This document shows positions 49,297-58,618 of a stretch of DNA of 64,000 nt, piece by piece. A program made the position numbers and the translations under genes. The notes under the pieces were generated by a model that worked only from the letters and a program-made list of their open reading frames with translations, ran no database searches and was not told where the DNA came from. Each line of letters begins with the position of its first letter. Position 1 is the stretch's first letter. Origin of the DNA: DYRB01 sp963802205. GTDB lineage: Bacteria; Pseudomonadota; Gammaproteobacteria; Chromatiales; Chromatiaceae. The stretch lies in NCBI GenBank assembly GCA_963802205.1, contig CAWDHW010000031.1, forward strand, positions 1-64,000, read 5' to 3'.

Positions 49297-49863
49297 ATGC
49301 TGGTATCCGAAATCCCGGCCGAAGGGGCTTGTCGCTATACCCTTCGCCCGAATTGCTCTTTGAGCTGGCGTCGGGTCAAGCAGCTTGTGGTCGTCCTGGC
49401 CGTTTGCATGGCGGCGGTCAGCGCCTACTGGGTGGCGCTGGGCGCCTGGCTGGTGGTCCCCTTCACCGGGCTGGAATTTCTGGTCCTGGGATTGGGGTTC
49501 TACCTGTGCTCGGTCGCCGGGCACACCAGAGAGGTCATTGAGATCGATGGGGAGTACCTGCGGGTCCTGCGCGGGCATCGCCGCCTGGAGGAGGTCGCCC
49601 GGTTCCCGCGTCACTGGACCAGTGCGACCCTCTCCCGGGACCCGCACGGCTGGTACCCCAGCCGGTTGGTTCTGCGTTGCCACGGCCGCCGCTGCGAGGT
49701 GGCGAGCCGATTGGTGGAGGCCGAGCGCGAGGCGCTGGCCGACGAACTCCAAGTCTGGCTGGGTCTCCAGGCCGCCAGCACCGAACGCCGCGAGGCGAGG
49801 CCCCTGACCCTGGGGCTGGCCTCACCCGTACAACGAACACAACGAGAGGGCATCTGGCAGTGA
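49297..49863 (+). CDS. DUF2244 membrane protein
   Basis: 188 residues from the ATG at 49297. Two adjacent membrane helices (about residues 30-70) and a soluble C-terminal part with SRLVLRCHGRRCEVASRLVEAERE. DUF2244 proteins commonly precede cytochrome oxidase genes; function unknown. Its stop overlaps the coxB GTG start by 4 bases (49860-49863), so the two are translationally coupled. Confidence 0.8.
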   Translation: MLVSEIPAEGACRYTLRPNCSLSWRRVKQLVVVLAVCMAAVSAYWVALGAWLVVPFTGLEFLVLGLGFYLCSVAGHTREVIEIDGEYLRVLRGHRRLEEVARFPRHWTSATLSRDPHGWYPSRLVLRCHGRRCEVASRLVEAEREALADELQVWLGLQAASTERREARPLTLGLASPVQRTQREGIWQ

Positions 49864-51021
49864 ATTTAAAGCGCATTGGCGCCGCGTCCGTCTTCACATC
49901 CGTCGCGGCCTGGGCCGGTCCCGCCGCCGCCGAGTTGGGGATCAATTTCCCCCAGCCCGCGGCCGGCGTGGCCCAGGAGATCTATGACATCCACATGCTG
50001 ACCATGACCATCGCCACGGTGCTTCTGGTCCTCATCTTCGGCTTCGTCATCTACTCCCTGGTCTATCACCGCAAGGACCGCGGCTATCAGGCGGATCAGC
50101 ACTTCCATGAGTCCTGGTTCGGGCACTGGTCCTGGGTCGTGGTCCCGGTGCTGGTGCTGGGGGTGGATCTGACCATCGCCAGCTCCGCCCAGAAGACGCT
50201 GGAGCGGGTCTGGGAGGTGCCCAAGGGCGAGGACCTGATCGATGTCAAGGTGGTTGGGCACCAGTGGTGGTGGGAGTACGAGTACCTGGACCACAGCGTC
50301 GAGGTGGACGGCAAGCCCAAGGCGGTGCGCATCGAGAGCCGCTACCTGCCCGCAGGACAAGTCCGGCGACGATTATCTGAGGGCCGTGGACAACCCGTTG
50401 GTCCTGCCGGTGGGCAGCAAGGTCCGCTTCCTGCACACCTCCGCCGACGTGAACCATGCCTTCTGGGTCCCGGAGTTGGCGGTGAAGAAGGACGCCATCC
50501 CCGGCTATGTCACCGAGACCTGGGTCGATCTCAACCGCGAGGGGACCTTCCGCGGCCAGTGCGCCGAACTGTGCGGGACCTGGCACTCGCGGATGCCGAT
50601 CGTGGTGGAGTCCGTGTCCAAGGACAAGTTCGACGCCTGGATAGGCCAGCAGAAGCAAGTCATGCTCGCCTCCGCCGCCGAGGCCTCGGTGGACAAGGTC
50701 TGGACCAAGGACGACCTGATGGAGAAGGGCCGCGACGCTTACAACAGCAAGTGCGGGGCCTGTCACCAGATCAATGGACAGGGCCTGCCGCCGGCCTTCC
50801 CGGCCCTGGCCGGGAGCAAGGTCGCCACCGGCCCCATCGCGGGTCACCTGGACATCGTGCTCAACGGCAAGACCGGCACCGCGATGGTCCCCTGGAACAC
50901 CCTCAACGACCTGGAGATCGCCGCCATCGTTACCTACGAGCGTAATGCCTGGGGCAACGACACCGGCGATGTGGTGCAGCCGCGCGATGTGCGTGCAGCC
51001 CGCTCCGTGGCCGTGAAGTAG
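49860..51021 (+). CDS. coxB: Cytochrome c oxidase subunit II with cytochrome c domain (one frameshift)
   Basis: A signal/transmembrane N-terminus (two helices, LTMTIATVLLVLIFGFVIYSL and SWVVVPVLVLGVDL) leads to VKVVGHQWWWEYEYLD and the CuA site HAFWVPELAVKKDAIPG ... CAELCGTWHSRM. The C-terminal ~100 residues are a fused cytochrome c domain with heme motif CGACHQ and a Met-containing tail (GTAMVPW). It accepts electrons from cytochrome c and passes them to subunit I. The frame breaks at CCC 50349-50351; removing one C gives YLPQDKSGDDYLR. Probably a sequence error. Confidence 0.92.
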
Positions 51022-51141
51022 CCGCAACCGACCCCCCTGACCTTGACCACAAGGTCAGCGGGCGCACGGGCGGGCCTGGGTTTTCCCAGGCCGCGGCCCA
51101 GGGCCTCGCTGACCAGCGATCTCTTCGACGAGGTAGACAAC

Positions 51142-52755
51142 ATGACCGCCACCACACTGGTCCACGACCACGAGCACGACCATGAGGACGAGCACCACGG
51201 CCCCCCGCACGGGATCGGCCGCTGGTTGTTCTCCACCAATCACAAGGACATCGGGACCATGTACCTGGTGTTCGCCCTGATCATGCTGTTCCTGGGCGGG
51301 GCCAGCGCCATGCTGATCCGCATGGAGCTCTTCATGCCCGGGCTGCAATTCCTGGAGCCGGACCTCTACAACAATCTGGTCACCAACCACGCCCTGCTGA
51401 TGATCTTCGGGGCCGTGATGCCGGCGGCCGCGGGCATGGCCAACTGGATGATCCCGCTCATGATCGGGGCCCCGGACATGGCCCTGCCGCGCATGAACAA
51501 CCTGAGCTTCTGGATACTCCCGGCGGCCGGAACCATGCTGATCCTGTCCTTCGTCGTACCCTTCTTCCCCGGCGGCGGGACCCAGATCAACACCGGTTGG
51601 ACCCTCTACCCGCCGCTGTCCATCCAGGTCGGCATGTCCATGGACTTCCTGATCTTCGCCATCCACCTGCTGGGTATCTCGTCGGTGCTGGCCTCCATCA
51701 ACATCATCGTCACCATTTTCAACATGCGCGCCCCCGGCATGAAGCTGATGGAGATGCCGATCTTCGTCTGGACCTGGCTGGTGACCGCCTTCCTGCTGAT
51801 CCTGGTGGTCCCGGTCCTGGCCGGCGGCGTGACCATGCTGCTGTTCGATCGCCACTTCGGCACCAGCTTCTTCAATGCCGCCGGCGGCGGCGACCCGGTC
51901 CTGTTCCAGCATCTCTTTTGGTTCTTCGGTCACCCCGAGGTCTATATCCTGATCCTGCCGTCCTTCGGCATCCTTGCCGCCATAGTCCCGACCTTCTCCC
52001 GCAAGCCGCTGTTCGGCTACAACTCGCTGGTCGGCGGCATGATTGCCATCATGGTCATCGGCATGGTGGTCTGGGCGCACCATCAGTACACCATCGGCAT
52101 GTCGCTGGCGGCGGTGAGCTACTTCATGATCGGGACCATCATCATCTCCATCCCGGTGGGGCTGATGGTCTTCAACTACATGGCGACCATGTGGAAGGGG
52201 TCCATGACCTTCGAGACCCCCATGCTCTTCGCCGTGGCCATCCTGCTGATGTTCTCCTTCGGGGGGCTGACCGGCATCATGCTGGCCGTGGTCCCGGCGG
52301 ACATGCAGTATCAGGACAGCATGTTCGTGGTTGCCCACTTCCACTATGTGCTGTTGCCGGGCGCGGTCTTCGGTCTCTTCGCCGGGGTCTTCTACTGGCT
52401 GCCCAAGTGGACCGGTCACATGTATAACGAGCGGCTGGCCAAGATCTTCTTCTGGGTCAATGTCGTCAGCTTCAACATCACCTTCTTCCCGCAGCACTTC
52501 ATCGGGTTGGCGGGGATGCCTCGGCGCATCGTGGATTACAACATGATGTTTACCGAGTTCAACATGCTCTCCAGCGTCGCCGCCATGGTCTTCGGCCTGA
52601 GCCATCTGTTGCTGCTCTACATCGTCATCGACACGGTGCGCCGCGGCAAACAGGCCGAGAATCGGGTGTGGGAGGGTGCCAGCGGCCTGGAGTGGGAACT
52701 GCCCTCGCCGCCCCCCTTCCATAGCTGGACCACGGCGCCGGTCCTGGCCAAGTAA
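51142..52755 (+). CDS. ctaD: Cytochrome c oxidase subunit I (aa3-type)
   Basis: 537 residues from the ATG at 51142. Twelve hydrophobic helices. STNHKDIGTMYL start, heme a ligand in TNHALLMIFG, HPEVYILILPSFG with the His-Tyr crosslink and the D-channel Glu, VWAHHQYTIGM with the CuB histidines, and VVAHFHYVLLPG with heme a and a3 ligands. A His-rich N-terminal tail (HDHEHDHEDEHH) is a local peculiarity. It reduces oxygen to water with proton pumping in the inner membrane. Confidence 0.97.
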   Translation: MTATTLVHDHEHDHEDEHHGPPHGIGRWLFSTNHKDIGTMYLVFALIMLFLGGASAMLIRMELFMPGLQFLEPDLYNNLVTNHALLMIFGAVMPAAAGMANWMIPLMIGAPDMALPRMNNLSFWILPAAGTMLILSFVVPFFPGGGTQINTGWTLYPPLSIQVGMSMDFLIFAIHLLGISSVLASINIIVTIFNMRAPGMKLMEMPIFVWTWLVTAFLLILVVPVLAGGVTMLLFDRHFGTSFFNAAGGGDPVLFQHLFWFFGHPEVYILILPSFGILAAIVPTFSRKPLFGYNSLVGGMIAIMVIGMVVWAHHQYTIGMSLAAVSYFMIGTIIISIPVGLMVFNYMATMWKGSMTFETPMLFAVAILLMFSFGGLTGIMLAVVPADMQYQDSMFVVAHFHYVLLPGAVFGLFAGVFYWLPKWTGHMYNERLAKIFFWVNVVSFNITFFPQHFIGLAGMPRRIVDYNMMFTEFNMLSSVAAMVFGLSHLLLLYIVIDTVRRGKQAENRVWEGASGLEWELPSPPPFHSWTTAPVLAK

Positions 52756-52821
52756 CGACGACCAGCGCGGCCTGGCCGGGGCCCGCCCTGGTTAGGCCCA
52801 CCTGATCTGGAGCATGATGCA

Positions 52822-52980
52822 ATGATCGACCTCGAGATGAATAGCGAGCCGAACTCCCAACTGCGGCGCCGCAACGCCCGCGTTGCCTGGTTGCTGGCGG
52901 GCTTTGCCGCCTTCATGTTTGTGACCTCCATCCCCTTCTGGAAGGGGATGGCCAACATCATGGCGGCGAGCGGCCTGTGA
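52822..52980 (+). CDS. Small membrane protein between ctaD and ctaG
   Basis: 52 residues: MIDLEMNSEPNSQLRRRN, then one hydrophobic helix (VAWLLAGFAAFMFVTSIPFW) and a short tail. Its stop overlaps the ctaG GTG by 4 bases (52977-52980). Small single-helix proteins in this place are common in proteobacterial aa3 clusters and are probably assembly or accessory subunits. The position, basic flank and helix are seen; the role is inference. Confidence 0.75.
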   Translation: MIDLEMNSEPNSQLRRRNARVAWLLAGFAAFMFVTSIPFWKGMANIMAASGL

Positions 52981-53564
52981 CCGCGCCTGTGGACGCCGGC
53001 CAGGGCCAGCGCCAGCGCCGCACCCTTTGGTGGCTGGGCGCCTTGGCCTTGGCGATGTTCGGCTTCGGCTTCGCCATGGTCCCGCTCTACGGGCTGCTGT
53101 GCGATGTCACCGGGATGCAGTCGGTGGATCGCATGGGGACCCTGGGGACGGGCGGCACCCATGGACCCCTTGCCAGGACGGTCGGGCCCGGCGAGGGACG
53201 TTGGGTGACGGTCAAGTTCGACACCACGGTCCACCCCGACCTTCCCTGGAGCCTGGGCCCGATGGAGCAAAAGGTCCGGGTGCGGGTCGGGGAGGCGCGG
53301 GTGGTCAACTTCGTGGCGGAGAACCGCTCCGGGCAGGAGGTCACCGGCCAGGCCATCCCCAGCATTGCGCCCTGGAAGGCCAGTGGCTTCTTCTCCAAGA
53401 TCGAGTGCTTCTGCTTTACCCGACAGACCCTGGCCGCGAACGAGCGCAAGGAGATGCCCGTGCGGTTCGTGGTCTCGCCGGACCTGCCGGAGGACATCGA
53501 CTCACTGACGCTCTCCTATAGCGTGCTCAAGGTCCAGGGCGATGCCCTGGCGGCGGCCAAGTAG
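52977..53564 (+). CDS. ctaG: CtaG/Cox11, copper chaperone for CuB
   Basis: 195 residues from a GTG start overlapping the preceding gene. One N-terminal helix (LWWLGALALAMFGFGFAMVPLYGLLC) and a periplasmic domain with IECFCFTRQTL, the Cu(I)-binding CFCF motif, and PVRFVVSPDLPEDIDSLTLSY. Inserts copper into subunit I. Confidence 0.95.
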   Translation: MTAPVDAGQGQRQRRTLWWLGALALAMFGFGFAMVPLYGLLCDVTGMQSVDRMGTLGTGGTHGPLARTVGPGEGRWVTVKFDTTVHPDLPWSLGPMEQKVRVRVGEARVVNFVAENRSGQEVTGQAIPSIAPWKASGFFSKIECFCFTRQTLAANERKEMPVRFVVSPDLPEDIDSLTLSYSVLKVQGDALAAAK

Positions 53565-53665
53565 CCGGGGCTGCCCGGCGATTTTTCTGGTTGGCCGCAT
53601 GCGCCTCGGGTTGCCCCGGACGCCGACGGCCATCATCGACAACACGATAACGAGGACAAGCGAGG

Positions 53666-54541
53666 ATGAGCGGTTCTATCCACGGGCAGAAAGACTATTT
53701 CATTCCGGAGCCCAGCGTTTGGCCGATCACGGCCATGGCCTCCGTGTTCCTGATGCTGGCGGGCACGGCCCTGACCATCAACGGCGTCGGCCTCGGGACC
53801 TGGATCCTGATCGCCGGCTTTGGCCTGCTGGCCTTCATGTTCTATGGCTGGTTCGGTGACGTGATCCGCGAGAGCATGACGGACCGCTATAACGCCCAGG
53901 TGGATCGTTCCTTCCGGCAGGGGATGTTCTGGTTCATCGCCTCGGAGGTCTTCTTCTTCCTGAGCTTCTTCGGGGCCCTCTGGTACATCCGCAATGTGGC
54001 CATGCTTTGGCTCGGCGGCGGCGGCTACCTGGCGGAGACCCACGATATGTTGTGGAGCCAGTTCGATGCGGTGTGGCCCTCCGCCGGCCCCAAGGAACTC
54101 GGCGGCGAATTCAAGGCCATGGGGCCCTGGGGCATCCCGGCCATCAATACCCTGCTGCTGCTGACCTCCGGTGCGACCGTGACCTGGGCCCATTGGGGCC
54201 TCAAGGAACACAACAACACGACCCTGGTGCGCGGCCTGGCCCTGACCATCGGTCTGGGGTTTCTCTTCGTCCTGCTTCAGGCCTATGAGTACTACCACGC
54301 CTACCACGAGTTGAATCTGACTCTGGGTTCAGGGGCTTACGGCTCGACCTTCTATATGCTGACCGGCTTCCACGGCTTCCATGTGACCATGGGCGCGGTC
54401 ATGCTCCTGGTCATTCTGATCCGTGCCATCAAGGGGCACTTCACACCGCACAACCACTTCGCATTCGAGGCGGTGGCCTGGTACTGGCACTTTGTGGACG
54501 TGGTCTGGCTGGGGCTCTTTGTCTTTGTCTATTGGCTCTGA
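53666..54541 (+). CDS. ctaE: Cytochrome c oxidase subunit III
   Basis: 291 residues with seven hydrophobic helices. EVFFFLSFFGALWYIRN, NTLLLLTSGATVTWAHW, TGFHGFHVTMGAVMLL and VAWYWHFVDVVWLGLFVFVYWL are signature segments. Stabilises proton uptake by subunit I. An insertion around residues 110-150 (GGGYLAETHDMLWSQFDAVWPSAGPKELGG) is a local extension in a loop. Confidence 0.96.
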   Translation: MSGSIHGQKDYFIPEPSVWPITAMASVFLMLAGTALTINGVGLGTWILIAGFGLLAFMFYGWFGDVIRESMTDRYNAQVDRSFRQGMFWFIASEVFFFLSFFGALWYIRNVAMLWLGGGGYLAETHDMLWSQFDAVWPSAGPKELGGEFKAMGPWGIPAINTLLLLTSGATVTWAHWGLKEHNNTTLVRGLALTIGLGFLFVLLQAYEYYHAYHELNLTLGSGAYGSTFYMLTGFHGFHVTMGAVMLLVILIRAIKGHFTPHNHFAFEAVAWYWHFVDVVWLGLFVFVYWL

Positions 54542-54593
54542 GCGGGGATGAGGCGTGCCGGGTCTTGCGCCCGGCGACAGATGAGGATTCGCC

Positions 54594-54809
54594 TCAGACC
54601 CCATGGGGCTGAAGCAGCCCGGTGAAATAGCCGAGCATCAGGAGCCCGAACAGGGTCAGCGAAAGTACGATGCGCACCGTCAGGGCGCGTACAACCCTGG
54701 TCTTGTCCTCCTCGCCGTCGTCCTTGGCGAGGTAATACATGCCCTGGCCCAATGAGAAGACGATGAAGACCAGGACCAGTATTACCGGTATCTTGAACAT
54801 AAGCTCCAT
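54594..54809 (-). CDS. DUF2909 twin-transmembrane protein
   Basis: 71 residues with two membrane helices around a short polar loop (AKDDGEEDKTRVVRAL). DUF2909 proteins occur opposite SURF1 in many gammaproteobacterial oxidase clusters, as here. Function unknown, probably oxidase-related. Confidence 0.82.
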   Translation of the reverse strand: MELMFKIPVILVLVFIVFSLGQGMYYLAKDDGEEDKTRVVRALTVRIVLSLTLFGLLMLGYFTGLLQPHGV

Positions 54810-54896
54810 GATGATTCCCCCTCGTGTGGTTGGCGGTTGGTAATGTCCGCGGCCATCCTAACGCCGGCGCAACATGGGCAGGAATATAGCATCCTC

Positions 54897-55637
54897 ATGC
54901 GCCTTGGCGATTCCGTGTTTCGTCCTCGCTGGCTGCCGACCCTGGTATTCGGGCTCGCCATCGCAAGCTTCGTGGCCCTGGGGCTCTGGCAGCTCGGTCG
55001 GGCGGCGGAGAAGGCGCGGCAGGCAGCGGACTTGAGGACCCAGGGGCAATTGCCGGCCCTGGCCCTGGGCCAGGACCTGGTGGCGGCCGAGCCGCTGCGC
55101 TATCGGGACCTGAGTGCCACCGGGGTCTATGAGGCGGACGGGCAGATCCTGCTGGAGGCCCGGCGCCATGCGGGCAAGACCGGTTTCCACGTCGTCACTC
55201 CGCTGCGGATCGACGGTGGAGAGACACGGGTCCTGGTGAATCGGGGCTGGATCCCCGGGGACTCCCAGGGTGGTCCGACCCCGGCCCCGGTGCCCGCAGG
55301 GGCCGTTACGGTGACTGGCCAGGCCCATATCCCGGTCCCGCCGGCCCTGGTTCTGCACGCCGGGGCCGACGCGGCCACCGGCTGGGATAGGCGCTGGCCC
55401 TACCTCACTATCGACCTGTATCGGGCCACGGTACCCCACCCGGTGCAGCCGGTGGTAATCCTTCTGGACTCCACATCCGACGCGGGTGGCTTCGTGCGGG
55501 ACTGGCCCAAGGAGATGCCGAAAGAGGGGATGCACCTCGGCTATGCGGTGCAGTGGTTCGCGTTCGCCCTGATCGCGCTGGCAATCTGGGTGCGTTTGAG
55601 TCTCGTGGCCAGGCCAAAGGTGGGGGAGCCCACATGA
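54897..55637 (+). CDS. SURF1 family protein
   Basis: 246 residues from the ATG at 54897; an upstream in-frame start at 54837 is possible but adds no family sequence. N-terminal helix after RPRWLPTL, conserved GLWQLGRA, the periplasmic core with VLVNRGWIP, and a C-terminal helix (LGYAVQWFAFALIALAIWV). SURF1 assists heme a insertion into subunit I. Overlaps the next gene by 4 bases. Confidence 0.92.
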   Translation: MRLGDSVFRPRWLPTLVFGLAIASFVALGLWQLGRAAEKARQAADLRTQGQLPALALGQDLVAAEPLRYRDLSATGVYEADGQILLEARRHAGKTGFHVVTPLRIDGGETRVLVNRGWIPGDSQGGPTPAPVPAGAVTVTGQAHIPVPPALVLHAGADAATGWDRRWPYLTIDLYRATVPHPVQPVVILLDSTSDAGGFVRDWPKEMPKEGMHLGYAVQWFAFALIALAIWVRLSLVARPKVGEPT

Positions 55638-56297
55638 GCGGTCGCCCGGAGCAGACGGGGACGGGTGCAGGCGCTGGACCTGCGCGTCGTGGCCATCGGT
55701 CTTTGCTGATCATGGTCGGGGTCTTTGCCGCCGCCAGTCCTGGCGGCCTGGTTCTTCTATTTCAACCCGCAGTACTTGCCGAGTGGGCGCGGCAACCTCG
55801 GGTCCTTGATCTCACCGGTGGTGGCGGTCCCCGCGGACCTCCGGCTCACGACGCCGGGCGGCGTGGCACTGGATCGGTCCCAGTTGGAGGGAAAGTGGAC
55901 CCTGGTTTACCTGGGTGGGGGCGATTGCCCGGATGCCTGCCGCGAGCGGCTGCATGATCTTCGGCAGATCCGCCTGGCGCTCGGCGATGGCAGCCTGAGT
56001 GTCGAGCGCCTCCTGATCCTGACCGATCCCGGGGCTGCGGCCACTGGTGCCGTGCTGGCCGAGGAATTCGATGGCATGGGGGTAGCCGTGACGGACGAGG
56101 CCGGGGCCGCTTGGCTCATCGGCGCCCTCGGGCAGGGGCCGGAGGCCCTGGGTCGCGTCTATATCCTCGACCCCATGGGCAATCTGATGATGCGCTATGC
56201 CTCCGATGCCCCTGCGAAAGAAGTATTGAAAGACATGGGGCGCCTGATCAAGGCGTCGAAGAATTGGATCAAAGGTGCAGGCTATGGCCACAAGTGA
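55634..56297 (+). CDS. SCO-like transmembrane protein (one frameshift)
   Basis: Begins MSGRPEQTG and carries one helix. After a frame change near 55733 it reads VLAAWFFYFNPQYLPSGRGNLG, then a thioredoxin-like domain with GGGDCPDACRERLHD (a CxxxC pattern like that of SCO1) and RVYILDPMGNLMMRYA. The usual SCO histidine is not obvious, so copper delivery is uncertain; it may be a thiol-redox assembly factor. Typical neighbour of SURF1 and ctaB. Confidence 0.75.
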
Positions 56298-57192
56298 AAT
56301 CACTCTGAACAAGGTACAGGGCATCGCCTGGCGGCGTTACTACGACCTGACCAAGCCCAAGGTCGTTGCGCTCATCCTGTTCACCGCACTGGTGGGGATG
56401 CTGCTGTCCACCCCGGGCATGGTCCCGGTCCAGCCCCTGGTCTTCGGGCTCATCGGGATAGGGCTGGCCTCCGCGGCCGGTGCGGCCCTGAACCATGTGG
56501 TGGACCAGCGCATCGACGCCCTCATGGACCGCACCCGCAACCGCCCACTACCCAGCGGGGACCTCGATGCCCCCCACGCACTCACCTTCGCCCTGGGCCT
56601 GGTGGCGGTCTCGATGGTGATGCTCGTCACGCTGGTCAATGCCCTGACCGCGGCCCTCACCTTTGCCGCCTTCATCGGCTACGCGGTGATCTATACGAGT
56701 TACCTCAAGCGAGCCACGCCACAGAACATCGTCTGGGGCGGCATCGCAGGGGCCGCGCCGCCGTTGCTCGGCTGGACCGCGGTGACCGGCGAGGTCGGTC
56801 TCGAGGGGGTCATGCTGCTCCTGATCATCTTCCTGTGGACCCCGCCCCACTTCTGGGCCCTGGCCATCCGCCGTCGTGCCGAGTACGCCAAGGCGGAGAT
56901 CCCCATGCTGCCGGTCACCCACGGGGTCGCCTTCACCAAGCAACAGATCGTCATCTATACGCTGATGCTGCTGCTGGCCTCGCTGCTGCCCTTCCTGGCC
57001 CACATGAGTGGGGTCCTGTACCTGGCCGGTGCCCTGGTCCTCGGCGTGCGTTTCCTCTATTTCTCCCTGCGCCTCTGGGCGGACGAGGGCGATGGGCACG
57101 CCATGCCGACCTTCCTGTATTCCATCCGCTACCTGATGTGGCTGTTCGGGTTCTTGCTGGCGGACCACTACCTGAGGGTGGTCCTGGGATAG
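56284..57192 (+). CDS. ctaB: Protoheme IX farnesyltransferase (heme O synthase)
   Basis: 302 residues from the ATG at 56284. UbiA superfamily with YYDLTKPKVV, NHVVDQRIDALMDRTRNRPLPSG (Asp-rich prenyl-PP site), YTSYLKRATPQNIVWGGIAGAAPPLLGW and LWTPPHFWALAI. Attaches farnesyl to heme b to give heme O, the precursor of the heme A needed by the aa3 oxidase. Overlaps the previous gene by 14 bases. Confidence 0.95.
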   Translation: MATSEITLNKVQGIAWRRYYDLTKPKVVALILFTALVGMLLSTPGMVPVQPLVFGLIGIGLASAAGAALNHVVDQRIDALMDRTRNRPLPSGDLDAPHALTFALGLVAVSMVMLVTLVNALTAALTFAAFIGYAVIYTSYLKRATPQNIVWGGIAGAAPPLLGWTAVTGEVGLEGVMLLLIIFLWTPPHFWALAIRRRAEYAKAEIPMLPVTHGVAFTKQQIVIYTLMLLLASLLPFLAHMSGVLYLAGALVLGVRFLYFSLRLWADEGDGHAMPTFLYSIRYLMWLFGFLLADHYLRVVLG

Positions 57193-57205
57193 ACTCCGCG
57201 CAGTC

Positions 57206-58567
57206 CTAGACGCGACGCCCGCGGCTGAGGGCCCGGATCACCACCAGCACGAACAGGATGCCGCCGATGACCGCCAGCAGGCCGCCGATGCCCATGACGC
57301 CCATGGCGGTCTTGGCCTGCCAGGTGTCGAGCCCCTGGGCCGCGCCGGCGGTCTTGCGCTGTATCCCCATGGCCCCGGAGACGGCCAGGCCGCTAATGTG
57401 CAGCAACTGTCCCGAGCCGTAGATCCACGGCTGCGATCGTGCCATCCAGCCGCCTGGGGGCGCATAGCCCAGGGTCGGGAGCAAGTGGTAGCTGAGTCCC
57501 ATCAGGGCCAGGGTCACCCCGACGATGGAGCCATGGTAGTGGGCCGGGATGATGGTGTTGACCCCCGCAATGAGGACCGCCAGGAGCCCGCCCGCCGCAA
57601 ACAGCGTCAGCGACGCGGTCAGGGCCCTGTACTGGGGGACCTGGTCCCCGGGGATCTCCTGGCGGCGACCGCGGACCAGGGCCAGGGTGACCAGGAGCCC
57701 GACGGGGACCGCCGCCAGGCCGTTGCCGAACTGCATGAGTCTGGTGAACGCCAGTCGCGCCTCCCCCGACTCCGCCGGGTAGAGCCCATGGATCAGCGGG
57801 ACCGCCAACAGGGGCAGGACGCCCAGGATCAGGAGGCCGGACAGCCAGGGTGCCGGGAGGCCGAGCGGGCGCCCCAGGTCGCGCATCAACCACAGCCAGG
57901 CCACCAACATGACCTGGGTGTAGACGAACTGAAGGATATGCCCAGGGCCCCAGAACAGGACCTCGTAGGCGGTCGCCGCCCCGGCCGCGCTCAGGGCCAA
58001 CCAGGACCAGATCAGGGACCCGGCGGCCAGGAGGGCCGCGAGGGCTGCGGTGGCGCTGCCTACCCCGATGGGGTCGGCGAGTCGCACCCGTGGCAGGGCC
58101 CCAAAGAGGTAAGCCATCACCTGGGCCAGGCTGCCCAGGGCGAAGAGCCCCAGGGCCCAGAAGAACAGAGGGGCGTGGAGGACCGGGATGTAGTTGTTCA
58201 GTTCCCGGGCGCTGGCCCCGAGGAAGGGGGCCGCGGCCACCAAAAGGCAGCCGGCCGTCGCGGCGGCCAGGCCCAGGCGCCCGACCATAGGCCGCGCACC
58301 CGGTGCCAGGGCCCACAGGACGCCGGAGAAGGCCAGGAACCAGATCAAGACCGACTGATCGACATGGACTACCAGGGCGGTGCGGAAAAAGTCCAGGGTC
58401 GGGAAGAGCCCCGACAGCCCCGGGGTGCGTGCCAGCACCAGCAGGATGGCGAAGCCTCCTGCCAGGGCCAGGGCCAGGACCCCCAGGGTGAGCCAACCGG
58501 CCGCCAGGCGACGCTGGTCGGGCTCGACGTCGGTCCCGTTTGTTGCGCCCCAACTATTGTTCGCCAT
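57206..58567 (-). CDS. Heme-copper oxidase subunit I-like membrane protein
   Basis: 453 residues from the ATG at 58567. About twelve helices; the pattern resembles subunit I proteins (VVHVDQSVLIWFLAFSGVLWAL, NNYIPVLHAPLFFWALG, FWGPGHILQFVYTQ, IPAHYHGSIVGVTLALMG, YGSGQLLHISGL) with conserved histidines. However, the full CuB set typical of aa3 or cbb3 catalytic subunits is not evident. It is convergent with ctaB and divergent from ctaA (51 bases). Possibly an assembly or regulatory paralogue rather than an oxidase. Confidence 0.72.
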   Translation of the reverse strand: MANNSWGATNGTDVEPDQRRLAAGWLTLGVLALALAGGFAILLVLARTPGLSGLFPTLDFFRTALVVHVDQSVLIWFLAFSGVLWALAPGARPMVGRLGLAAATAGCLLVAAAPFLGASARELNNYIPVLHAPLFFWALGLFALGSLAQVMAYLFGALPRVRLADPIGVGSATAALAALLAAGSLIWSWLALSAAGAATAYEVLFWGPGHILQFVYTQVMLVAWLWLMRDLGRPLGLPAPWLSGLLILGVLPLLAVPLIHGLYPAESGEARLAFTRLMQFGNGLAAVPVGLLVTLALVRGRRQEIPGDQVPQYRALTASLTLFAAGGLLAVLIAGVNTIIPAHYHGSIVGVTLALMGLSYHLLPTLGYAPPGGWMARSQPWIYGSGQLLHISGLAVSGAMGIQRKTAGAAQGLDTWQAKTAMGVMGIGGLLAVIGGILFVLVVIRALSRGRRV

Positions 58568-58618
58568 GCCGTTTACCCCTGATGATGTTTGGCCGCGCAT
58601 TCTAGGAGACCCCACCCG

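Noticed and set aside
51055..52722. 555-residue minus-strand open frame opposite ctaD
   Set aside because: Its His/Asp/Gln-rich translation is the complement of ctaD membrane codons, not a protein.
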